Of a stretch of DNA of 6,363 nucleotides, positions 1 through 5,766 are shown in pieces. The notes below the pieces were generated by a model, which was not told the DNA's origin, made no database searches, and was given only the letters and a program-made list of their open reading frames with translations. Source of the DNA: Methanosarcina sp. GTDB lineage: Archaea > Halobacteriota > Methanosarcinia > Methanosarcinales > Methanosarcinaceae. The stretch is from assembly GCA_003157235.1 (NCBI GenBank), contig PMJC01000027.1, positions 1-6,363 on the forward strand. Reading direction: 5' to 3'. A program made the position numbers and the translations under genes. Positions within the stretch are counted from its first letter, which is position 1; every line of letters begins with the position of its first letter.

Positions 1-1
1 A

Positions 2-112
2 TCCTCAGACCGTTATGCTATGGGTTTATGGTATATAGCTATTTTATCCTCTTTATTATTAGCCGATAAAAATTACAGTGATTCAACAACAAAAGAACAA
101 AATCATGAATAA
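2..112 (+). CDS. 3' end of a membrane protein, possibly polysaccharide polymerase, ligase or flippase (partial)
   Basis: An open frame enters from the left edge and ends with TAA at 110-112, giving 36 visible residues. Visible residues 6-21 (AMGLWYIAILSSLLLA) form a strongly hydrophobic stretch that could be the last transmembrane helix. A polar, charged tail ending NHE follows. Its stop overlaps the ATG of the next gene in the motif ATGAATAA (105-112), an arrangement common between co-transcribed genes. In polysaccharide clusters, membrane proteins ending this way are often Wzy-type polymerases, O-antigen ligases or Wzx flippases, but the fragment is too short to choose between them. A second frame (1-69) is also open and hydrophobic. 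I prefer this one because it is longer and its tail is typical of a cytoplasmic C-terminus. The identity is an inference. Confidence 0.5.
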   Translation, partial: SSDRYAMGLWYIAILSSLLLADKNYSDSTTKEQNHE

Positions 113-1175
113 TAGAGAATTTCCTAAAATCACCTTCGGAATTATTGTTTTAAATGGCGAACCTTTTACACGCTATTGCCTGAGGTCGCTTTATCCTTAT
201 GCTTACGAAATAATTGTTGTTGAAGGCGGGCATGTGGATGCAAAATCAGTTTGTACCCCTGACGGTCATTCGATTGATAGCACTCTGGAAAGCTTATACA
301 AATTTAAAAAGGAAGAAGATACTGAAAACAAACTGACGATTGTTACTAAAGATGGCTTCTGGCCTAAAAAGGATGAACTGGGACTTTCCAGAACTCCACA
401 ATCCAGAGCTTATGCTGAACGTGCAACCGGCGATTATCTTTGGCAAATCGATATAGACGAATTCTATAGGGAAGAAGATATGATTAAAATCGTTAAAATG
501 CTAAAGGATAATCCTTCAATAACAGCTGTTACATTCCCAACTATAAATTTTTGGGGTGATATTATTTATAAAATAGTCGGTTGGAATTTAAGCAGAGGTG
601 CTATTTATTATCACAGATTGTTTAAATGGGGAACAGGTTATAAATATGTTACTCATGAACCACCAACCATTGTCAATGAAAAGGGAATGGAATTAAGGAA
701 AATTAATTGGGTTAGTGGAAAGAAGCTTATGAAGAAAAACATTTATATGTATCATTACTCTCATCTTTTTCCATGGCAGGTTAAGCAAAAGACAATGGTA
801 TACAAAGATGAAAAGCCTGATGAATGTTCAGATATTCTCGAATGGGCCGAAAATAATTATTTTAAACTGACAAACCCTTTTAATATCGAAAGGCATTATT
901 GGTTGCCAAGTTGGCTGGAATATTACAAAGGAAACCATCCGGCAGAGGTAATAAACATGATGAGAGACGTTAAATCTGGGGAAACTAATATTGAATTGAG
1001 GGATAATTCTGATGTTGAGAAGATATTAGGGAAGAAAATGTATTCAGTGAAAACAATTTTGATGAAAGTCTATAATGAATGGGATTATTATTCTAAATTT
1101 CTGGCATTTCAGTTAGGTCGGATCAAGAATATCCCGGGTCGAATCAAAAGAAATTTTAAGGAGAATAACTCTTGA
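105..1175 (+). CDS. Family 2 (GT-A fold) glycosyltransferase
   Basis: This is a predicted cytoplasmic glycosyltransferase that would add one sugar of the polysaccharide repeat unit. From the ATG at 105 it has 356 residues. Residues 9-18 (ITFGIIVLNG) and 35-42 (EIIVVEGG) are the first two beta strands of the GT-A nucleotide-binding fold. Residues 109-120 (GDYLWQIDIDEF) hold the DxD-type metal and nucleotide-sugar site (D116, D118). The second half is rich in aromatic residues (HYSHLFPW near 217-224), and the C-terminus is basic with no clear membrane helix. An in-frame GTG at 78 would add nine residues. I chose ATG 105 because it gives a short 8-base overlap with the upstream gene and lies just before the conserved fold. 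No Shine-Dalgarno is seen. Donor and acceptor sugars cannot be read from the sequence. The gap to the next gene is 43 bases, which suggests co-transcription. Confidence 0.88.
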   Translation: MNNREFPKITFGIIVLNGEPFTRYCLRSLYPYAYEIIVVEGGHVDAKSVCTPDGHSIDSTLESLYKFKKEEDTENKLTIVTKDGFWPKKDELGLSRTPQSRAYAERATGDYLWQIDIDEFYREEDMIKIVKMLKDNPSITAVTFPTINFWGDIIYKIVGWNLSRGAIYYHRLFKWGTGYKYVTHEPPTIVNEKGMELRKINWVSGKKLMKKNIYMYHYSHLFPWQVKQKTMVYKDEKPDECSDILEWAENNYFKLTNPFNIERHYWLPSWLEYYKGNHPAEVINMMRDVKSGETNIELRDNSDVEKILGKKMYSVKTILMKVYNEWDYYSKFLAFQLGRIKNIPGRIKRNFKENNS

Positions 1176-1218
1176 CAAATTCGGAATCTTAATTAAATAA
1201 ATATAAGTAATCATAATT

Positions 1219-2244
1219 ATGAAAAGCATATTTGATGACAAAATCCTTCTTATTACCGGAGGTACCGGCTCTTTTGGGAATGCCGTTTTAAAACGTTTTC
1301 TTCAAACTGAGATCAGGGAAATCCGAATTTTCAGCAGAGATGAAAAAAAGCAGGATGATATGCGGCAATTTTATAATAATTCAAAAATAAAATACTATAT
1401 CGGAGACGTCAGGAATTATGACAGTATAAATAGTGCTATGAAAGGGGTTGACTATGTTTTTCAGGCAGCTGCTTTGAAACAAGTTCCGTCGTGCGAATTC
1501 TTTCCGGTGGAGGCCGTTCGGACTAACGTATTGGGATGCGAAAATGTTCTAAATGCCGCAATTGAAAATAAAGTTGGCCGGGTAATAATACTAAGTACTG
1601 ATAAAGCTGTGTATCCTATCAATGCTATGGGAATGTCTAAAGCACTAAGCGAAAAAGTAATGGTTGCAAAATCTCGTAATCTGAACGGTTCAGGTATCGT
1701 ATTTTGTGGAACCAGGTATGGCAATGTTATGGCTTCAAGAGGCTCGGTAATCCCTCTTTTTGTTGATCAAATTAAGAAAGGTAATCCACTTACCGTTACA
1801 GATCCAAATATGACCCGATATATGATGACTCTTGATGATGCCGTTGACCTGGTGCTGTTTGCTTTTCAGAATGGTAATCCTGGTGATATTTTTGTTCAGA
1901 AATCTCCTGCAGCGACAATAGAAGTTCTGGCAAAAGCTTTGTTGGAACTATATAAAGTGAAAAATCAGATTAAAATTATCGGAACACGCCATGGTGAAAA
2001 GCTTTATGAAACTCTGGTTAATCGTGAAGAAATGGTAAAAGCAGAGGATTTAGGAAACTACTATCGTATTCCTGCTGATACGCGCGATTTGAATTACAAT
2101 CGTTTTTTTATTGAAGGAGAAGCCCAGATATCCCAAATGGAAGAATATAATTCTCATAATACCATCCGTTTGAACATTGAAGAGACAAAGCAATTACTTC
2201 TAAAACTTGATTTCATACAGGAGGATCTTGGGAAGAAAGCTTGA
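1219..2244 (+). CDS. capE: UDP-GlcNAc 4,6-dehydratase (inverting, C5-epimerising), CapE/WbjB/FnlA type
   Basis: This is the first enzyme of UDP-L-FucNAc synthesis. In this family it removes water across C4-C6 of UDP-GlcNAc and inverts C5 to give the L-arabino-configured 4-keto-6-deoxy sugar. The 341-residue protein is close to the family's usual length. It is an extended short-chain dehydrogenase. The NAD(P)-binding glycine motif is TGGTGSFG (13-20), the acidic turn is GDVR (62-65), AAALKQVP is at 83-90, and STDKA (126-130) carries the catalytic Asp-Lys pair. The usual Tyr-x-x-x-Lys is replaced by Met137-Gly-Met-Ser-Lys141. That fits the CapE branch better than FlaA1/PseB enzymes, which keep the Tyr. 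TRYGNVMASRGSVIP (165-179) is also characteristic. The ATG at 1219 follows an A/T-rich leader with no Shine-Dalgarno and sits directly before the Rossmann fold. CapF- and CapG-type genes downstream in the same cluster support the role; alone it could also feed L-QuiNAc or other L-sugar routes. Confidence 0.93.
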   Translation: MKSIFDDKILLITGGTGSFGNAVLKRFLQTEIREIRIFSRDEKKQDDMRQFYNNSKIKYYIGDVRNYDSINSAMKGVDYVFQAAALKQVPSCEFFPVEAVRTNVLGCENVLNAAIENKVGRVIILSTDKAVYPINAMGMSKALSEKVMVAKSRNLNGSGIVFCGTRYGNVMASRGSVIPLFVDQIKKGNPLTVTDPNMTRYMMTLDDAVDLVLFAFQNGNPGDIFVQKSPAATIEVLAKALLELYKVKNQIKIIGTRHGEKLYETLVNREEMVKAEDLGNYYRIPADTRDLNYNRFFIEGEAQISQMEEYNSHNTIRLNIEETKQLLLKLDFIQEDLGKKA

Positions 2245-2245
2245 T

Positions 2246-2263
2246 GGTAGCAGGTAGCAGGTA
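2246..2263 (+). repeat. Short tandem repeat, heptamer GGTAGCA
   Basis: Immediately after the capE stop codon the heptamer GGTAGCA occurs twice in a row and is followed by a partial third copy (GGTA), 18 bases in all. It lies in the gene-free gap before the methyltransferase gene. The copy number is low, so it may be chance or a remnant of a longer slippage-prone array. No function can be read from it. Confidence 0.6.
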
Positions 2264-2282
2264 ATACTTTTGTAAGAGTCAG

Positions 2283-2311
2283 GCACCAATCATTAATAAA
2301 TGTGCACCAAT
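2283..2311 (+). repeat. Pair of direct repeats GCACCAAT
   Basis: The octamer GCACCAAT occurs at 2283-2290 and again at 2304-2311, with starts 21 bases apart, about two turns of the helix. Both copies lie in the 81-base gap between the capE stop and the methyltransferase start, 15-45 bases before the ATG. The spacing would suit a protein-binding site, but an 8-base match in a short AT-rich spacer can arise by chance. Its role is unknown. Confidence 0.4.
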
Positions 2312-2325
2312 TATAAATATATATT

Positions 2326-3189
2326 ATGAATAAGACCGATCTTAAACAAAGCATTAGAAAGGTGATTCCACCAATCCTTTGGGATTATTTATTAAAAATA
2401 AAAGATAAGAGAGATAAGAATAAGAAAAAAATTGATACTGAATTTGCCTATTTTATTTTAGATTCAGCAATCGAATATAGTAAGCATATTGGCGGTGATT
2501 CAGGTAGCTTTGACAGGAGACTTAAAAACCTTATCCTGAATGCTGACAATGAATGCAATTCAATTATACAAGATATACTTACCGCATTTATGCCGGATTA
2601 TGAAAAAAATTTATATCAATATTATAAAAATCAGGAATATTTAATTTTTTATCGTTTTTTGACATACCCTTTTAACGACGGCATGTCAAGTTATTTTTTG
2701 CCATATGAAAAAGCATTAGCAAGGTTTCAAAGCAATGATATTCTTGATTATGGATCAGGTATCCCTTATGGATTAATTTATTCCTTATTAAATAAAAGGG
2801 ATTCTATAAATTCGGTTGCTCTTATTGATCTTGATCTGATCCACCTTGATTTTGCGCAGTTTCTGATTAAAAAAATTGCTCCGAATATTAAATTGAATAT
2901 ATACAAGTTAAGAGATACAGATTCATTTCCGGAAATAGAAGGAAAATATAATTTTTTCTTCGGCAAGGATATTTTTGAACATTTAACGGATCCACTTAAA
3001 AACTTAAAAAAACTTATGAATTATAGCAAACCGGAAGCCATTTGTTATTTTGATTTTCAGGATCATGGAGAGAAAATATACCAACACCTCAATCCAAATA
3101 TCGGGTATCTTTCAGACGAAATGGTAAAAATGGGATTTCAATGCCCAACAAAAACTTCCGGGTTATCAGAGTTTATAAGAAATAAATAG
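2326..3189 (+). CDS. Class I SAM-dependent methyltransferase-like protein
   Basis: This 287-residue protein is probably a methyltransferase acting on a sugar or lipid-linked intermediate of the polysaccharide; the substrate is unknown. The N-terminal half (1-135) is helical and charged, with a lysine-rich stretch at 24-35, and matches nothing I recognise. The C-terminal half has Rossmann-like methyltransferase features. ILDYGSG (139-145) is motif I for SAM binding. ALIDLD (165-170) ends beta-2 with the acidic residue that holds the SAM ribose. GKDIFEHLTDPL (213-224) resembles the D-x-x-EHL-x-DP segment of methyltransferase type 11/23 families. SGLSEFIRN (278-286) looks like the last strand, so the protein appears complete. 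No membrane helix or signal peptide is seen. The start has no Shine-Dalgarno but a very A/T-rich leader. The gene separates capE from capF, and by eye the part I counted has about 28% G+C against roughly 36-40% in sampled parts of capE and capG, which suggests separate acquisition. Confidence 0.75.
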   Translation: MNKTDLKQSIRKVIPPILWDYLLKIKDKRDKNKKKIDTEFAYFILDSAIEYSKHIGGDSGSFDRRLKNLILNADNECNSIIQDILTAFMPDYEKNLYQYYKNQEYLIFYRFLTYPFNDGMSSYFLPYEKALARFQSNDILDYGSGIPYGLIYSLLNKRDSINSVALIDLDLIHLDFAQFLIKKIAPNIKLNIYKLRDTDSFPEIEGKYNFFFGKDIFEHLTDPLKNLKKLMNYSKPEAICYFDFQDHGEKIYQHLNPNIGYLSDEMVKMGFQCPTKTSGLSEFIRNK

Positions 3190-3327
3190 GAATATTATGA
3201 AAAATTATGGTAGAATTGAAGTAAATCTAAAGCGACAGACAACAGGCAGATCCAAGAAATTATCCGCCTGGAAAAATGTCTGAGAAATCAGCGGATATTC
3301 TCTTATCACCATTCAGATTTTGAAAAC
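3190..3327 (+). other. 138-base spacer before capF, with an unassigned 28-codon open frame
   Basis: This is the longest gene-free stretch of the window. An ATG at 3197, eight bases after the methyltransferase stop, opens a 28-codon frame that ends with TGA at 3281-3283. It is basic, starts MKNYGRIEV and ends SAWKNV. I recognise no family and see no ribosome binding site. Separately, the capF frame is open upstream of its ATG back to 3220 and reads as a protein-like charged segment (for example RQIQEIIRLEKCLRNQ), but it has no ATG of its own. The two overlapping open frames could be a small gene, a decayed gene fragment broken by an indel, or untranslated leader. I do not call a gene here. Confidence 0.3.
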
Positions 3328-4479
3328 ATGTTAAAAGTCGGAATAACTGGCCAATCGGGTTTTATTGGGACACATCTGTTTAATTTTCTAAACCTTAAAA
3401 AGGAAAAAATTGTTACAGTGCCTTTTAAGGACAGTTATTTTGATGACAATAACCAGTTAATCAAATTTGTAAATGATTGCGATGCAATTGTTCATCTTGC
3501 TGCTATGAACCGGCATGGTGACCCTCAGGTGATTTATGATACAAATATAAAGCTTGTAAAACAATTAATTAGTGCTCTGGAAGAAACAGAAAAAAGCCCT
3601 CATATACTCTTTTCTTCTTCGACACAGGAAGAGAGGGACAACCTTTATGGCAAATCAAAACGTGATGGCCGTCTGCTTTTTGTACAGTGGGCAAATCAAA
3701 ATAAGGCAAGATTCACAGGATTTGTAATTCCTAATGTATTCGGTCCGTTTGGCAATCCATATTATAATTCAGTAGTGGCTACGTTCTGTCATCAGCTTAC
3801 TCATAATGAACAGCCTGAAATATTGATCGACGCTAATCTGCAACTAATTTATGTTAAGGAACTTGTTGACCTGTTTTACAAAAATATTATATCCCCGGCT
3901 GAAAAATCATATGTTGTCAGATATGAAGTTCAATATACCTCTGAAAACAAGGTTTCAGAAATCCTTCTCATGCTCAAAGATTTTAAATATCTATATTTTG
4001 ACAGAAATTGTTTCCCTGAACTAAATAGTATTTTTGAAGTAAATCTTTTCAATACATTCAGAAGTTATATAGATCATTCCACCCGTAACCCGGTTCTGCT
4101 GGATAAGAAAACCGACCAACGTGGAACATTTGTGGAAACTGTAAAGACCTCACTGGGTGGACAATTCTCGTTTTCCACTACTTTGCCGGGAGTAACCAGA
4201 GGTAACCATTTTCATACCAGAAAAATTGAAAGATTTATTGTAATTAAGGGGAAAGCGGTTATTGAGTTGCGTCGTATTGGAACCTCGGAAATACTGCATT
4301 TTGAACTAAACGGTGAACAACCCTCTTTCGTAGATATGCCGGTTTGGTATACTCATAATATTACGAATGTTGGAGATGGGGAGTTAATTACTTTATTCTG
4401 GATTAATGAGTTTTTTAATCCCGATCATCCGGATACATATTTTGAGAACGTTAAACTAACCAATACAGGTACAATTTGA
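3328..4479 (+). CDS. capF: Bifunctional C3-epimerase and NADPH-dependent C4-reductase, CapF/WbjC/FnlB type
   Basis: This is the second enzyme of UDP-L-FucNAc synthesis. In the family the C-terminal cupin epimerises C3 of the CapE product and the N-terminal reductase domain reduces the C4 ketone with NADPH, giving the UDP-linked N-acetyl-6-deoxy-L-talosamine. The 383 residues show both domains. Residues 1 to about 245 are a short-chain dehydrogenase with TGQSGFIG (7-14) at the cofactor, HLAAMNR (56-62), SSST (96-99) and Y107-x-x-x-K111. Residues about 255-380 are a cupin with GNHFH (292-296), E301-R302-F303 and WYTH (340-343), giving H294, H296, E301 and H343 as likely metal ligands. The two-domain structure separates it from the single-domain RmlD-like reductase used for L-QuiNAc. 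The ATG at 3328 lies three codons before the first strand, and no Shine-Dalgarno is seen. The gap to capG is 65 bases. Confidence 0.94.
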   Translation: MLKVGITGQSGFIGTHLFNFLNLKKEKIVTVPFKDSYFDDNNQLIKFVNDCDAIVHLAAMNRHGDPQVIYDTNIKLVKQLISALEETEKSPHILFSSSTQEERDNLYGKSKRDGRLLFVQWANQNKARFTGFVIPNVFGPFGNPYYNSVVATFCHQLTHNEQPEILIDANLQLIYVKELVDLFYKNIISPAEKSYVVRYEVQYTSENKVSEILLMLKDFKYLYFDRNCFPELNSIFEVNLFNTFRSYIDHSTRNPVLLDKKTDQRGTFVETVKTSLGGQFSFSTTLPGVTRGNHFHTRKIERFIVIKGKAVIELRRIGTSEILHFELNGEQPSFVDMPVWYTHNITNVGDGELITLFWINEFFNPDHPDTYFENVKLTNTGTI

Positions 4480-4544
4480 TTATCATTACGATTGATGAGA
4501 ATCAAACTAAATGATTGAATACTTAATATCAAACGCTTTATAGT

Positions 4545-5678
4545 ATGGAAGAACACAAATTTAAAGTAATGACCTTCATTGGTACCAGACCTGAAATAAT
4601 TCGTCTTTCGCGTACTATGGTACTGCTTGATAAACATCTCAATCAGGTTATTGTGCATACCGGACAAAACTATGATTATGAATTGAACGAAGTATTTTTC
4701 AAGGACCTTGAACTTCGCAAACCCGATTATTTTTTAGGTATAGATACTTCGTCATTGGAAACATCAGTGGGTGATATTATACGCAAGTCAGGTGAGGTTT
4801 TAAGGAAAGAAAACCCCGATGCTGTGCTGGTTTTAGGTGATACTAATTCCTGTCTTGCAGCATACATGGCAAAGAGACTTCACATTCCGGTATTCCACAT
4901 GGAAGCCGGAAACCGGAGTTTTGATTTTAATGTTCCTGAAGAAACCAACCGAAGAATTATTGATCATATTGCAGATTATAACCTCGTTTATACCGAACAT
5001 GCACGCAGACATCTTTTAAGTGAAGGACTGCCCCACAGAAGAATATACCTGACAGGTTCTCCTATGCGGGAAGTACTGAATTTTTATATGCCTAAAATAA
5101 ATCAATCAGATATTCTTACGAAATTGGGAATTAAAATGAAAGAATATTTTCTGGTTTCGACTCATCGTGAAGAAAATATAGATAATCAGGCAAATCTGAA
5201 AAAAATTCTTACCGTATTAGATAAACTGACTGACAAATTTAATTTGCCTGTTATAGTAAGTACTCATCCACGAACACGTAAGAGAATCGAACAAACTGGG
5301 AATGCGATCCTTAATAAAAACATTCAGTTTCTGAAACCTTTTGGTTTTCTGGATTATGTGCATCTGCAACAGCATGCTTTGTGTACATTATCGGATAGTG
5401 GTACTATAAGTGAAGAATCCTCTATATTAGGTTTTCCTGCAATTTCATTAAGACAATCTATGGAACGTCCGGAAGCACAGGATTGTGGATCTATTATTCT
5501 TACAGGGTTCGATCCGGATATAATTCTTGATTCAATCTCTCTTGTAATTAAGGAGCAGAACGATCGGACAGTATTTAGTATTCCACAAGATTACCAGATT
5601 GAAGATACCTCCTGGAGAGTAATAAAGTTAATTATTGGGAATTCTAAGCTTAGCAATTTATGGAATGGGATAAGTTGA
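4545..5678 (+). CDS. capG: UDP-N-acetyl-6-deoxy-L-talosamine 2-epimerase (makes UDP-L-FucNAc), CapG/WbjD/FnlC type
   Basis: This is the last enzyme of the pathway. It inverts C2 of the CapF product to give UDP-L-FucNAc. The 377 residues belong to the non-hydrolysing UDP-GlcNAc 2-epimerase family (GT-B fold, related to WecB) and have its usual length. Visible motifs are GTRPE (13-17), HTGQNYDYELNEVFF (38-52), GDTNS (98-102), HMEAGNRSFD (118-127), PEETNRRIIDHIAD (131-144), STHREEN (205-211), STHPRTRKRI (239-248) and SDSGTISEES (283-292). The acidic residues and histidine matching the WecB active site appear to be present (D99, E120, E132 or E133, H207). A UDP-GlcNAc 2-epimerase making ManNAc is the main alternative by family. 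CapE and CapF in the same cluster make the FucNAc role much more likely. The start is ATG 4545, two residues of slack from family N-termini, with no Shine-Dalgarno. Confidence 0.93.
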   Translation: MEEHKFKVMTFIGTRPEIIRLSRTMVLLDKHLNQVIVHTGQNYDYELNEVFFKDLELRKPDYFLGIDTSSLETSVGDIIRKSGEVLRKENPDAVLVLGDTNSCLAAYMAKRLHIPVFHMEAGNRSFDFNVPEETNRRIIDHIADYNLVYTEHARRHLLSEGLPHRRIYLTGSPMREVLNFYMPKINQSDILTKLGIKMKEYFLVSTHREENIDNQANLKKILTVLDKLTDKFNLPVIVSTHPRTRKRIEQTGNAILNKNIQFLKPFGFLDYVHLQQHALCTLSDSGTISEESSILGFPAISLRQSMERPEAQDCGSIILTGFDPDIILDSISLVIKEQNDRTVFSIPQDYQIEDTSWRVIKLIIGNSKLSNLWNGIS

Positions 5679-5699
5679 TTTTATTTTTTGAAAGTAAAA
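5679..5699 (+). terminator. A/T-rich hairpin just after capG, possible weak terminator
   Basis: Directly after the capG stop codon, TTTTATTTT (5679-5687) can pair with AAAGTAAAA (5691-5699) around a three-base loop. This makes nine base pairs including one T-G wobble. The stem has no G-C pair and is not followed by a clean T tract, though the downstream sequence is T-rich (for example ATTTTGTTTTT near 5717). It could slow or partly stop transcription between capG and the next glycosyltransferase, or it may be a chance product of AT-rich DNA. Confidence 0.25.
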
Positions 5700-5766
5700 T
5701 TCATTTCCATTTTCATATTTTGTTTTTCCAATATCTGTAGTGTGTTTTGAATAGAAAATAAAAAAG

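Noticed and set aside
1159..1164. AAGGAG, a Shine-Dalgarno-like hexamer near the end of the GT2 gene
   Set aside because: It is 55 bases before the capE start and within coding sequence; the only nearby start, TTG at 1172, leads to a stop after six codons.
1172..1210. TTGACA at 1172-1177 followed by A/T-rich sequence, resembling a sigma-70 promoter before capE
   Set aside because: The TTGACA overlaps the GT2 stop codon, no good -10 box lies at 16-18 bases, and Bacteroidota promoters use a different consensus (TTTG and TAnnTTTG), which I do not find there.
1461..1724. 87-codon minus-strand open frame inside capE
   Set aside because: It lies wholly inside a well-supported gene on the other strand, its translation has no recognisable motif, and it is explained as a shadow of the capE coding sequence.
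2154..2354. 66-codon minus-strand open frame across the capE-methyltransferase gap
   Set aside because: It overlaps the ends of two plus-strand genes, has no family features, and its cysteine- and serine-rich translation is typical of antisense reading.
4492..4505. Small inverted repeat TTGAT-GAGA-ATCAA in the capF-capG gap
   Set aside because: The stem has only five pairs, is not followed by a T tract, and is expected by chance in AT-rich DNA.
4425..4667. 80-codon minus-strand open frame across the capF-capG gap
   Set aside because: It runs through the conserved N-terminal coding region of capG and shows no domain or start signal.
4837..5019. 60-codon plus-strand open frame in another frame inside capG
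   Set aside because: It is embedded in the most conserved part of capG, whose frame carries all family motifs.
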